From positions 1 to 42,456 of the IMG/VR virus record IMGVR_UViG_3300009509_000043: a stretch of 42,456 nucleotides of DNA; one strand, given 5' to 3'. The DNA comes from a virus. A model generated the notes under the pieces. That model worked only from the letters and a program-made list of their open reading frames with translations. It ran no database searches and was not told the origin of the DNA. Both the position numbers and the translations under genes were made by a program. Shown here piece by piece: positions 1 to 6,109 of this stretch. Within the stretch, counting starts at the first letter, position 1. Each line of letters starts with the position of its first letter.

Positions 1-120
1 AAATGGGGTTGGAATTATGCCATCAGCTACCCTGATAGCAGGATAATGCACGCGGAAACATGCCAGGACTATGTGGTTGCCCTGCGCGAAGGCAGAGACC
101 GAATCAAGTCGGTAGACTGA
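1..120 (+). CDS. 3' end of a small phage protein (partial, cut by the window edge)
   Basis: The first base begins an open frame that reads to TGA at 118-120. Its 39 residues are identical to the C-terminus of the 99-residue protein at 41607-41906 except for one Gly-to-Ser change (SYPDG against SYPDS). It is the same gene met a second time on a second haplotype. The function is unknown. The protein is short and rich in aromatic residues and shows no signal peptide or membrane segment in the visible part. Confidence 0.85.
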   Translation, partial: KWGWNYAISYPDSRIMHAETCQDYVVALREGRDRIKSVD

Positions 121-132
121 AAGGAGAAGAGT

Positions 133-333
133 GTGAACCCAAATAAGGCTCTTGATGATCTTTTGGCCCAGCTCTCGGCAGAGAACCCCAATAGGGAAAA
201 AGTTGCTGGAATATTGGAGAATCTTGCGACTTGGGTAAAAGCTGGGAAAAACCTTCCCGTTGTCGCGTATGACAAAGACGATCTGACTTACTTTGTCCCA
301 CGAAAAACACTTTATGAAGGCCCTGACTGGTAG
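133..333 (+). CDS. Small hypothetical protein, haplotype-specific cassette gene (66 aa)
   Basis: A GTG start at 133 sits six bases after an AGGAG box (122-126) that also serves the corresponding gene at the right end. The protein is charged and helical in its first half (KALDDLLAQL), with a short hydrophobic stretch (NLPVVAY) near residue 40. I do not recognise the family. It fills the slot taken by the unrelated 123-residue gene at 41919-42287, between the same upstream gene and the same convergent downstream gene. It is therefore probably a dispensable accessory gene swapped by homologous recombination in the flanks. Confidence 0.6.
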   Translation: MNPNKALDDLLAQLSAENPNREKVAGILENLATWVKAGKNLPVVAYDKDDLTYFVPRKTLYEGPDW

Positions 334-334
334 C

Positions 335-706
335 TCACCCCTCATGGTACTTCCTCAGTTCTTCAGCCCCGATATCCTCGGGGCTTTTTTCATGGCCCCT
401 GAGCTCGATTACGACCGTCTGTTCTGGTTCGTCGAGGATTCCTCGTTTCACCTTCTCTATGTCAAACCAGAGTTTCCCAGAGGCCACAAAGGCCTTCCAG
501 ATTCTTAGGCTTATCCCCTCCTGCTGAAGCGCCTGGAGGGTCCTTTTCTTCAACAGCTCGAGCATTTCGACAGGCACGCCCCAGTCGTTTCGAATCCCCT
601 GAGCTGCCAAAGCGAGATCGCCCCGTAATCTCTTTCTTGCGAGGTCTCCCCCCTGACCCCCCGCGAGGATGCTCCTGACCTTTTCTAAGCTCCTATCCCC
701 GTTCAA
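335..706 (-). CDS. Hypothetical helical protein, possibly terminase-small-like (123 aa)
   Basis: The likely start is TTG at 706, preceded by a GGAG box eight bases upstream. The stop is TGA at 335-337. The right-end copy ends at the same residue with TAG. The protein is almost all helix: a basic N-terminal segment, then a block containing RGDLALAAQGIRNDW and LLKKRTLQAL, and a charged tail. The pattern recalls small phage proteins with a helix-turn-helix followed by a long helix, such as some terminase small subunits, but the gene is far from terL and the match is from memory. It closes a minus-strand operon that begins near 3461. Confidence 0.6.
   Translation of the reverse strand: MNGDRSLEKVRSILAGGQGGDLARKRLRGDLALAAQGIRNDWGVPVEMLELLKKRTLQALQQEGISLRIWKAFVASGKLWFDIEKVKRGILDEPEQTVVIELRGHEKSPEDIGAEELRKYHEG
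365..390 (+). terminator. Rho-independent terminator inside the end of a convergent gene
   Basis: The stem agccccga (365-372) pairs with tcggggct (378-385) around a five-base loop and runs into six T (385-390). It would end plus-strand transcripts from the cassette gene. It lies within the last codons of the minus-strand gene 335-706, so the same bases serve as protein code and terminator. It is conserved in the right-end copy at 42319-42344. Confidence 0.8.
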
Positions 707-727
707 CTTACATTCTCCACCCGTATA

Positions 728-757
728 GTATTACGAATAGCACAAAAGTAATACCGA
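728..757. promoter_or_regulatory. Inverted repeat / candidate operator upstream of the 335-706 gene
   Basis: GTATTAC (728-734) and GTAATAC (748-754) are perfect inverted arms 13 bases apart, and the right arm runs into CCGA. On the minus strand it reads TCGGTATTAC, close to ACGGTAATTAC at 3463-3473 and ACGGTATTTAC at 4076-4086. Each of the three lies just upstream of a minus-strand gene. A shared repressor is an inference. Confidence 0.4.
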
Positions 758-784
758 TGCTCTAAAAAAATGTGAGACTTTTTC

Positions 785-1060
785 TCAGGTTTGGTCATTG
801 TTCGTAATGCGCAAACGGTATATTGCCGCGACTTTTTTGTGTTGTCTTCTCGTAAGTCGTTCTGCGCTATAGACATCAATTAGGAAATCTCTCTCCCATT
901 CATTCAGGGACGTAATGTTTTCTCCTTCCAAAAGTTCCATGATTTTCCTGTTTGTGCTATCGGGACTCTCAACCCTGTCATAAGACGGCTTGTTTGGCTC
1001 GTTTGTAACTTCTACCGGCCCTCCAATACCGCTTCCCCATTGTGATTTAAGTTCTTTCAT
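785..1060 (-). CDS. Hypothetical protein with a C-terminal helical domain (91 aa)
   Basis: The N-terminal 45 residues look disordered (Gly, Pro, Asn, Ser). The C-terminal 45 residues contain LNEWERDFLIDVYSAERLTR followed by a basic helix. That WE-x-x-F-L pattern with a downstream 'L-x-x-x-Q-x-x-x-x-x-x-I-Y' helix resembles a small domain often found in phage replication proteins. The Shine-Dalgarno site is weak. The gene sits between the DnaB N-domain gene (1102-1416) and the 335-706 gene on the same strand, so a replication-related role is plausible but unproven. Confidence 0.6.
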   Translation of the reverse strand: MKELKSQWGSGIGGPVEVTNEPNKPSYDRVESPDSTNRKIMELLEGENITSLNEWERDFLIDVYSAERLTRRQHKKVAAIYRLRITNNDQT

Positions 1061-1101
1061 TCTGTTTTGTTAGAACCTTTCTCACTTTTGCGCATGATCT
1101 T

Positions 1102-1416
1102 TTATTGTCCAACAGACGTTCTTCTGCCGTCAAACCATATCCAGCGTCCGACAAGCATGTCGAGGTAATCTAGGCTTTCGAGATTTTTAGACTCTCCACG
1201 TCTAGCGATCTCTGTCGCGGCCATAACCTCGTCCACAGTACCATGTTCCGCATATAAAGCACTTGCCACGCTAAAGATAATCTTGTGGCGCACAGACATG
1301 AAGTCTGCTTCTCCGAAATGCTCAAACAGACAGGAGTTAGCTTCGCAATCGGCTAAAATGGCCCCGATAATTAGCCCTTCTGCTTTATCTGTCGTCGGCA
1401 TTTCTTGGCAGCACAT
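1102..1416 (-). CDS. Stand-alone DnaB helicase N-terminal domain (104 aa)
   Basis: After a short leader the protein follows the DnaB N-terminal domain closely: a first helix containing GLIIGAILAD, then EADFMSVRHKIIF (the family's 'F-x-x-x-x-H-x-x-I-F' core), a 'G-T-V-D' turn, and a last segment LESLDYLDMLV. In DnaB this domain forms the trimer-of-dimers collar and contacts primase. The RecA-type ATPase domain of a ~450-residue helicase is entirely absent, and no Walker motif follows. The start ATG overlaps the upstream stop (TAATG), so translation is probably coupled. With a DnaC-like loader at 13662 and no phage helicase, it may bind or compete with host DnaB or primase. That role is inferred. 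Confidence 0.7.
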   Translation of the reverse strand: MCCQEMPTTDKAEGLIIGAILADCEANSCLFEHFGEADFMSVRHKIIFSVASALYAEHGTVDEVMAATEIARRGESKNLESLDYLDMLVGRWIWFDGRRTSVGQ

Positions 1417-1991
1417 TATACCACTTCTATCGCGACTTCCTTTTCCACAGGTTTCTCCTCCTTAACGATATCTACTCTCCCAAAGAGTCCAAGCTGTCTG
1501 AGCATTTTAATCGACTCTTCATGATTATGGAATTTGCGATAAGTGCAGAAGAAATCTACATTTCCATTATCCTGGAGGCTGAGGACAACAGCTCTTCCTA
1601 AAGAAGGGATTAACCATTCAAGGTCAATACAAGGAACAAGAGGTTCGCTTCTTTTTAGCCGTCTGTTTATTAGGGTGATAGACCTCATTCTCTCTAATGC
1701 TGGAGCCGGCAGCTTTATCAGAAACTCCTTAGCAACCTTGATAAGGACTTGCTCTTCCGGGATTTTGACGACATTGCCTTCTCTCTTTACACCGGTCTCG
1801 CCTTGTAGCTTTAAATTGAGCTCCGTTAAGCGTTTCTCTACTTCTGGCCAAGTCCATTTCTTCCCGTCTATCGCTACTTTCCCTCCGGCAGCAACTTGGG
1901 CTTTCTTCAGCTCATCGTAAGCTTGTTTAACAGCTGGAGTTCTTGGCTGAAATTCATGAAGTGGGATAGGTTGTTCGTCAAAGAGATCCAT
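1416..1991 (-). CDS. Hypothetical protein, middle of the DnaB-N operon (191 aa)
   Basis: It is a soluble mixed alpha/beta protein. Residues 20-70 are charged and helical (KQAYDELKKAQVAAGGK, then KWTWPEVEKRL), the middle is hydrophobic and strand-like, and the end is Glu/Lys/Val-rich. I do not recognise the family. Its TAA stop overlaps the start of the DnaB-N gene, so the two proteins are likely made together and may act together. The start at 1991 lies only 22 bases from the arm of a hairpin (2014-2021 with 2078-2085), so upstream RNA structure could affect translation. Confidence 0.65.
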   Translation of the reverse strand: MDLFDEQPIPLHEFQPRTPAVKQAYDELKKAQVAAGGKVAIDGKKWTWPEVEKRLTELNLKLQGETGVKREGNVVKIPEEQVLIKVAKEFLIKLPAPALERMRSITLINRRLKRSEPLVPCIDLEWLIPSLGRAVVLSLQDNGNVDFFCTYRKFHNHEESIKMLRQLGLFGRVDIVKEEKPVEKEVAIEVV

Positions 1992-2677
1992 TTGGCTTCA
2001 TTTCCGATTAAGCGGCCGCTCCCCCCTGGGAAAACGTTCGGGCTGATAGGAGGTTAAGATTAGGTGTATATGAAGGAGAGCGGCCATTACTGAAAGCCCT
2101 TCCAACAGTTGCGGCTTTTTTTATCTGGAAAAAATCGGGCCAGGTGTTTGGGGAGTGTCTGTCGGGCAGGGGATCACCAAGGTCTGATCGTTTAGGTTTG
2201 GGTCCTAAACAACTACAATAGTTGTGTTTGGGCGATTTATGAGGAATACATGGCTGGGACTGGCCCGATTTCATTTGCAAGAGGCAAAAAGCTCGATTAA
2301 GATCGCCCACATGTTCAAACATAACCCCAAACTGAGTTTCGGATCGCCGTTTAGTCTCGACCATACCGGTCTGAAAACGGGATGTTTGCGGGAGTTCCAA
2401 CAAACCCGCCGCGAGCTGGCAATAGTGGGAGCAACGTCCGACCGCCCGACGACTCCCGACGGTCCTCCCCCGTTTAGCGGGGTTCTTATCCAGCCCAAGG
2501 CTCGCATCAAGTTTGGTGGTAGGTGGTTTCAGCATGACTTAAGCGGCGCTGTTAAATTTCTGCGTCGCGAAATTTTTGCCGAAAATCGCGCTCGTAGGTC
2601 TGAAGACTCTTAAATCCATACGGAACAAGAGAAGAGGACCGGATGTAGGGGCGGTGCGTCTTTATCTTTTCCATCAG
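1992..2677. other. Gene-poor structured region, candidate large non-coding RNA or leader
   Basis: No convincing gene lies in these ~690 bases; the open frames present have low-complexity, unprotein-like composition. Inverted repeats are dense. They include 2014-2021/2078-2085 (8 bp) and a 12-bp stem 2132-2143/2260-2271 that encloses three directly abutting hairpins: 2172-2176/2185-2189, 2190-2196/2204-2210 and 2211-2215/2219-2223. Further hairpins are 2388-2392/2405-2409, 2468-2472/2478-2482 and 2554-2560/2569-2575. Three hairpins with no base between them inside a long stem form a multibranch junction, typical of structured RNA. The flanking genes are both minus-strand, so an intercistronic or leader RNA on that strand is the simplest reading. 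Confidence 0.5.
2093..2122 (+). terminator. Candidate plus-strand terminator in the structured region
   Basis: AAAGCC (2093-2098) pairs with GGCTTT (2113-2118), followed by a run of T to 2122. The loop is 14 bases, so the stem is modest. If real, it would stop plus-strand transcription from the right and would help insulate the minus-strand operon. Confidence 0.35.
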
Positions 2678-2944
2678 TTAAAGTTGTGGCATTGGCGTTT
2701 CGTTAAAAGCTTTCTTCAGCGGGCTTTCCGACACTCTTATCTTCTTGCCAGGTGGGATTTCGTCTTGCATTTTTGTCTCTTCACAGAGGGCACGCATACG
2801 AGCCAACCCCAAGATTAATTTGGTTAACGACCCATTAGGTTGCTGGTCTTTTTCTGTCGCTTTTCGGAGGGCGTCCACGCCGGCGTTTAGCGCGCCCGCT
2901 ATCTGCTTCTCCGACTCTTCCAAGACTTTCGGCATTTGCGTCAC
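2678..2944 (-). CDS. Small hypothetical helical protein, out-of-frame overlap with the AT-hook gene (88 aa)
   Basis: It starts with ATG at 2944. Its first 37 codons lie inside the end of gene 2835-3461 in a different frame. The N-terminal half is helical and charged (KVLEESEKQIAGAL, VDALRKATEKDQ), followed by LTKLILGLARMRALCEET; the tail is basic and Pro-rich. I do not recognise it. An overlap of 110 bases is much longer than the 1-8 bases usual in this genome. Either this is a true overlapping gene or the true start is a later Met near residue 49. Confidence 0.5.
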   Translation of the reverse strand: MTQMPKVLEESEKQIAGALNAGVDALRKATEKDQQPNGSLTKLILGLARMRALCEETKMQDEIPPGKKIRVSESPLKKAFNETPMPQL

Positions 2945-3461
2945 CTATTTCGATTTTGGGAACGTCCTGGATAGTGATAGAAGCCGTCCCCGTAGTCACC
3001 TTCTCGGAGAGCTCCGTGTCCAACGCACCGATCTCGACAAACGGCTCCACTTCTTCTTCAAAGCCCTCTGGCGTTTCTATCTCCTCTGGTTCAAAGCTCT
3101 TATTGTGACCGGTCTCTTTTATCCTCTCAGCCCGCCCAAAAAACTTCTCCGCCCGGTGGTCAAAAACCTCGGGGCAGAACTGATTAAGCTCGCGACCTGT
3201 CATATTTGAAGCCAGGATTGCCGCCTCCTGAAAGAGACTCGAGTCTCCAGAGACAGAACAATCCACCAGGTCGTTCAGACTCTGACAAGCCGTGTGCCCA
3301 CCAGCCCTTATCCAGATCACGGTGTCTGGGACCTTGTTATGCCCCATTAGCCTCGTTATTGGCTGTTTCTTCTCTACCTTAACATTCCCCCCAAAGAATC
3401 CCTCGAGGTGCTTTAGCCATTCACCTAACACCTCGTCTCTGCTCTTAACTTTTATTTCCAA
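2835..3461 (-). CDS. AT-hook-like DNA-binding protein, first gene of the minus operon (208 aa)
   Basis: The frame opens at a TTG (3459-3461) with no strong Shine-Dalgarno site; no ATG lies further upstream in frame. The N-terminal ~100 residues are mixed alpha/beta. Residues ~115-160 are strongly acidic (EEIETPEGFEEEVEPF). The C-terminus is Arg/Lys-rich and contains RRRGRPPKSDRKR, whose RGRP core is the AT-hook minor-groove binding motif. A DNA-binding or nucleoid-associated role follows from the hook; nothing identifies an enzyme. It heads the operon ending at 335 and is preceded by the palindrome GGTAATTACC (3462-3471). Confidence 0.6.
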   Translation of the reverse strand: MEIKVKSRDEVLGEWLKHLEGFFGGNVKVEKKQPITRLMGHNKVPDTVIWIRAGGHTACQSLNDLVDCSVSGDSSLFQEAAILASNMTGRELNQFCPEVFDHRAEKFFGRAERIKETGHNKSFEPEEIETPEGFEEEVEPFVEIGALDTELSEKVTTGTASITIQDVPKIEIGDANAESLGRVGEADSGRAKRRRGRPPKSDRKRPAT

Positions 3462-3579
3462 GGTAATTACCGTTTTTTGCTGTTGTCCACAGTAGTAGAT
3501 TAAATTATATTACATACTTTACAGTATCAGTTTTCCTGGTAGACTCAAGAAAAATTCAGGGGGCCAGGAGGGTAGCCTT
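3462..3579. promoter_or_regulatory. Divergent promoter/operator region
   Basis: Between the divergent genes at 3461 and 3580 lies a plus-strand promoter, TTGTCC (3483-3488), a 17-base spacer, and TATATT (3506-3511). On the minus strand TATAAT (3509-3504) could be a -10 for the AT-hook operon. The palindrome GGTAATTACC (3462-3471) abuts the minus start. A second inverted repeat, ATACT-TTAC-AGTAT, occupies 3514-3527. This is the likely control point for both directions. Confidence 0.55.
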
Positions 3580-3831
3580 GTGGTAGCACGCAAGAAAACC
3601 AGAGAGCTAGCGACCCAAATACTTTTTTGGCTACTTGGCTCACTGTTCCTCGTATCTGCAGCAATGGCTGGAGCTTGGGCCAACAGCCAGAACAACTTCA
3701 GGAACGATCAGGTAGAAACGAACAGGTCTGTATCTGAACGTTTGGGCAGGATTGAGGCACAACTGCTAAATCTGTCAGCGGGGCAGAAAGATCTCAAAGC
3801 TTTACTGCAGAAGACTTTAGACAAGAGGTAA
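3580..3831 (+). CDS. Small membrane protein: N-terminal TM helix plus coiled coil (83 aa)
   Basis: The start is GTG at 3580, with AGGAGG about eight bases upstream. After a basic N-terminus (ARKKTRE) comes a membrane helix at about residues 11-33 (ILFWLLGSLFLVSAAMAGAW), then a soluble stretch with heptad-like spacing (VSERLGRIEAQLLNL). This architecture fits an inner-membrane protein with a coiled coil, such as a spanin-like or XhlA/BhlA-like lysis accessory, but no lipobox partner is visible nearby. It may also be a signal anchor for a lysogenic conversion protein. It has its own promoter (3483-3511). Confidence 0.65.
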   Translation: MVARKKTRELATQILFWLLGSLFLVSAAMAGAWANSQNNFRNDQVETNRSVSERLGRIEAQLLNLSAGQKDLKALLQKTLDKR

Positions 3832-3839
3832 TTGGTGTC

Positions 3840-4040
3840 TCATTCTCCGTAGAGCCAGTCTGTGATTATCCTGGCCCCAAGTCTCGATATAGACCGGTCA
3901 GAAGCTTCAGCTTCCTCTTTTAGGGCCGCAGCGTCCTCCTCCTTCAGATAAACCGTGACCTTCGCGTCTCGCCCCTCATATGGCCTCCCGGTCTTTTTCT
4001 TCTCGACCTTACCCTCAGCTTTTGCCTTCTTCTTCGACAT
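3840..4040 (-). CDS. Ribbon-helix-helix DNA-binding regulator (66 aa)
   Basis: A Lys-rich N-terminal tail (20 residues) precedes a typical RHH domain: a beta strand AKVTVYLKEED, helix A (AAALKEEAEASD), a turn, and helix B (SISRLGARIITDWLY). RHH proteins of this size bind palindromic operators as dimers and usually repress their own promoter. Immediately upstream (4072-4115) is an 8-bp inverted repeat with a second one inside it, which fits autoregulation. It lies between two plus-strand genes in opposite orientation, as repressors in control regions often do. Confidence 0.7.
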   Translation of the reverse strand: MSKKKAKAEGKVEKKKTGRPYEGRDAKVTVYLKEEDAAALKEEAEASDRSISRLGARIITDWLYGE

Positions 4041-4071
4041 TTCAGTTTTTACCCCAAAATACCTTGAGTCG

Positions 4072-4115
4072 CACAGTAAATACCGTAATAATGGTAACAG
4101 CAGTTGATTTTACTG
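4072..4115. promoter_or_regulatory. Nested inverted repeats, candidate operator of the RHH regulator
   Basis: ACAGTAAA (4072-4079 region) and TTTACTGT (4108-4115) form an 8-bp inverted repeat. TACC and GGTA flank an A/T-rich core inside it (about 4081-4096). On the minus strand the left half reads ACGGTATTTAC, the same core as at 3463-3473. The site separates the RHH gene start (4040) from the plus-strand gene starting at 4140, so it can control both. Confidence 0.5.
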
Positions 4116-4139
4116 TCAACCGTCAAACGGAGCAATCTC

Positions 4140-4421
4140 ATGGACGAAGCGAATAGCTGGGATAGAGCTATTTCATTAGCCCAGGAAGAGGTTTTTTACC
4201 TAATCGGTGGCAAAGAACATAGGCGTATCGGCTATGGGGACGAGTGTAAATATCTTGGAGCCCCAGAGTCACTAAGAAAAATTGCCCGTTCAAGGTCCGG
4301 CCCATGCCATGACTGTCGGGTATCACATGGCCAGTTCCATGTCCCTGGCTGTGATGTTGAGGAATGTCCAGTCTGCCATGGGCAATCGATTACCTGCCAA
4401 TGCTTGCATGGAGGAGAATAG
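4140..4421 (+). CDS. Zinc-ribbon-like small phage protein (93 aa)
   Basis: The ATG at 4140 follows an ACGGAG box at 4125-4130 and is preferred to an in-frame start 36 bases earlier that has none. The N-terminal 50 residues are helical. The C-terminal 40 are Cys-rich: C56-xx-C59, His67, C71, C76-xx-C79, C86 and C88, including PGCDVEECPVCHGQ. This arrangement is recurrent in small phage and bacterial proteins and should bind one or two zinc ions. The role is unknown; nucleic-acid or protein binding is usual for such ribbons. The next gene follows five bases later. Confidence 0.75.
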   Translation: MDEANSWDRAISLAQEEVFYLIGGKEHRRIGYGDECKYLGAPESLRKIARSRSGPCHDCRVSHGQFHVPGCDVEECPVCHGQSITCQCLHGGE

Positions 4422-4425
4422 TCCC

Positions 4426-4620
4426 ATGTTCGTAAAGTTGACCTCTGCGAAAACAAATAATGCCGTGTTGGTTAACTTGCGCAAGGTATTTGAGATTCTT
4501 GTCGATCTGGACGGTAGCACCCTCATCGTAGACCACGGCAATAATTGGGGGGCCGGGCTAAAGGTCACAGAGACGCTAGACGAGATCACGGCTATGCTGC
4601 CAGTTGAGTGGAAAATCTGA
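4426..4620 (+). CDS. Small FlbD-like fold protein (64 aa)
   Basis: The ATG at 4426 has a GGAGGAG box ~8 bases upstream, overlapping the end of the previous gene. The protein opens with MFVKLTSAKTNNAVLVNLRK, continues with a 'DGSTLIVDHG' strand, and ends with a helix (ETLDEITAMLP). The layout of two beta hairpins and one helix resembles the short FlbD-type protein family, which includes many phage proteins of unknown role. Longer in-frame starts exist upstream but lie within the zinc-ribbon gene and lack ribosome-binding sites. Confidence 0.65.
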   Translation: MFVKLTSAKTNNAVLVNLRKVFEILVDLDGSTLIVDHGNNWGAGLKVTETLDEITAMLPVEWKI

Positions 4621-4655
4621 AAGTACGGAGTCCTCGGGGGCATTCCGCACTTCCT

Positions 4656-4700
4656 CCCCGTTCCAATTTGCTCTGTGGAACGGGGTTTCTTTTTGCCCCG
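4656..4700 (+). terminator. Terminator with a mutually exclusive second hairpin (attenuator-like)
   Basis: A perfect 10-bp stem, CCCCGTTCCA (4656-4665) with TGGAACGGGG (4676-4685), runs into TTTCTTTTT (4686-4694) and is a good intrinsic terminator. CGGGG at 4681-4685 can instead pair with CCCCG at 4696-4700, which would break the terminator stem. It lies between the 4426-4620 gene and the holin-like gene at 4732. Confidence 0.75.
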
Positions 4701-4731
4701 AAAGCGCATAGCATGATGTGGGAGGTGCAGT

Positions 4732-4962
4732 ATGCTTGGCGTTATCCCTGCTTTTCTCGTGACGTTGGTCCTCTGGGCCCTTTTCCTCGGTTGTTGTGCC
4801 ATTGGTTCGGCTTCAGAGCAAGATAGCCCGATTATCTACGTCGCGCTCTTGGTCTTTGGCTTTGCCGTTCTTTCTACGTGCTGGCTCGCGCTCGAGCTGC
4901 TGCTCTTTGTCATCCGCATGATCACGGCCGTGATCCGCGATGAGCTCGATCGGCGGCCTTGA
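4732..4962 (+). CDS. Two-TM membrane protein, holin candidate (76 aa)
   Basis: ATG at 4732 has GGAGG eight bases upstream. Two hydrophobic helices are clear: residues ~2-26 (VIPAFLVTLVLWALFLGCCA) and ~34-63 (IIYVALLVFGFAVLSTCWLA onwards), followed by a charged tail (RDELDRRP). Size, two membrane helices and a charged C-terminus match class II holins, but no endolysin gene is recognisable beside it. A small host-modifying membrane protein is the alternative. An attenuator-like structure precedes it. It converges on the integrase gene, five bases away. Confidence 0.55.
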   Translation: MLGVIPAFLVTLVLWALFLGCCAIGSASEQDSPIIYVALLVFGFAVLSTCWLALELLLFVIRMITAVIRDELDRRP

Positions 4963-4967
4963 GAGCC

Positions 4968-5800
4968 TCATTCTTGGAAGTAAGCCGCTACAAGATCCTG
5001 GGCCTCACTCTGCATTTGCCCGCTAGCTATCCCATAGCGCAAAAATGTGCTAAGTGATTGCCAGCCAGCTATTTGCATAACCACAGCTGGCTGCACACCA
5101 GCGTCGATCGAAAGCTGGGCAAATACTCGGCGAAGATCATGTGGACGTAGATTTGGAGCCCCAGCGCCATTCACTGCTCTTTGCCACACCCCACGAAAGG
5201 TAGAAATAGCCCGACCGCGGCGGTGAAATACGTAATCCCCATTTCTCCTCATCCATCGGCGTTCTAAAACCCGCCGAGAAGCTCCACCAAGCCGTACATA
5301 CCGGATCTTGAGGTTCTTGCTTTTGTTCTGTGGGAGCTGTACTGATTCGCGATCAGTCGACACATCCCTCCACTCGAGCTTCCTGCTTTCTCCCTGTCTC
5401 CAGCCCATCAACAGCAGCCAGGAAACGAGATCGCAGATATCTTGGTCAAGAACCTCGAGAGCAGCAAGGATCTTCTTCGCTTGTCTCGGCGTGCAGGTAA
5501 CCGTACGGATATTGCAGACTCGGGGGAATCGTATCCTCGGTATATTGCGGACCAAGCCGAAGTCCTTAGCCAGGGAGAACCCCCTACGGAGAATAGAGAG
5601 CTCGTTCCGTAGAGTTGCTGGCGCGATACCTTCTGCCAGCCTCTGAGCCTTGTAACGCTCGATATCAGCCACCGTACGCGGTAGGTGCTCAAATAGTCTC
5701 ACCAACGCCCGAGAATGGCAAATAGCGGATTTTAGACTCCGCTTCTCTTCTGCCCTGTAGTCGTCGATCACCAGCCCGATCAGCTCTTGAGTCGTCATGG
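4968..5800 (-). CDS. int: Tyrosine recombinase (phage integrase)
   Basis: The 276-residue protein has an N-terminal core-binding domain (about 1-95) and a C-terminal catalytic domain. The active site is complete: Arg134 (MGWRQGES), a Lys at 161-164 (NKSKNLK), His220-x-x-Arg223 (PHDLRR), Trp246 in the His/Trp position (GWQSLS) and the nucleophile Tyr255 (FLRYG). It cuts and rejoins attP and attB to insert or excise the prophage. The ATG at 5800 is preferred to a GTG at 5816 because AAGGGG lies seven bases before it. The N-terminal arm-binding domain is short or absent. The 84-base gap upstream contains TTGCTGTTT twice, possibly accessory sites. Confidence 0.95.
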
Positions 5801-5884
5801 CGGTCCCCTTAACCACCGACCACCGTTGCTGTTTATTGCTGGTTAACTATCCTCTTTGCTGTTTGAGGCCGATTCAAGCTTTTT

Positions 5885-6109
5885 CTACGTTAAAGGCCGC
5901 CTGCAAAAACGGTCAATATCTATCTCATCCGTCTCTACTAGCCCGAAATCGACCCAGTCAAGGCAATATCCGACGACATCTGTCTGCGTAACCACTCCCC
6001 CGAAAACACGCCCTTGAAGCTTTTCTGCAATCCGCAAAATTTTCTCTATTCGTTCCTCATCTAGTCGGAAACCCTTTGCCACCTTTTTCTTGCGCTTGTC
6101 GGCGATCAT
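5885..6109 (-). CDS. Ribbon-helix-helix-like regulator next to the integrase (74 aa)
   Basis: Two in-frame ATGs compete. The AGGAG box lies one base from the first (6115) but seven from the second (6109), so the second is the probable start. A Lys-rich tail leads into KGFRLDEERIEKILRIAEKL (strand plus helix A) and then TQTDVVGYCLDW (helix B), which fits a ribbon-helix-helix fold. It lies upstream of the integrase on the same strand and is divergent from the early promoter. A role as lysogeny repressor, excisionase-type factor or integrase regulator is inferred from position. Confidence 0.6.
   Translation of the reverse strand: MIADKRKKKVAKGFRLDEERIEKILRIAEKLQGRVFGGVVTQTDVVGYCLDWVDFGLVETDEIDIDRFCRRPLT

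Larger units (their letters stand above)
1..502. repeat. Left copy of the contig-end overlap (variant haplotype)
   Basis: Bases 1-126 match 41787-41912 with one mismatch (A37 against G41823), and 331-502 match 42285-42456 with about three mismatches. Between them, 127-330 and 41913-42284 are unrelated in sequence and length (204 against 372 bases). Matching flanks with a different middle show that the contig overlaps itself around a circular or circularly permuted genome and that two haplotypes were sampled. Using the left copy, the circle is about 41,786 bases. It is not a classical exact terminal repeat, because the centre differs. Confidence 0.9.

Noticed and set aside
2008-2613. Frames of 175 aa (minus) and 129 aa (plus) in the gene-poor region
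   Set aside because: No ribosome-binding site, odd composition, and they run through a chain of inverted repeats; neither resembles a protein family.
5817-5884. TTGCTGTTT repeated twice upstream of int as arm-type integrase sites
   Set aside because: Two nine-base copies in 70 bases are too little evidence, and the integrase seems to lack an arm-binding domain.
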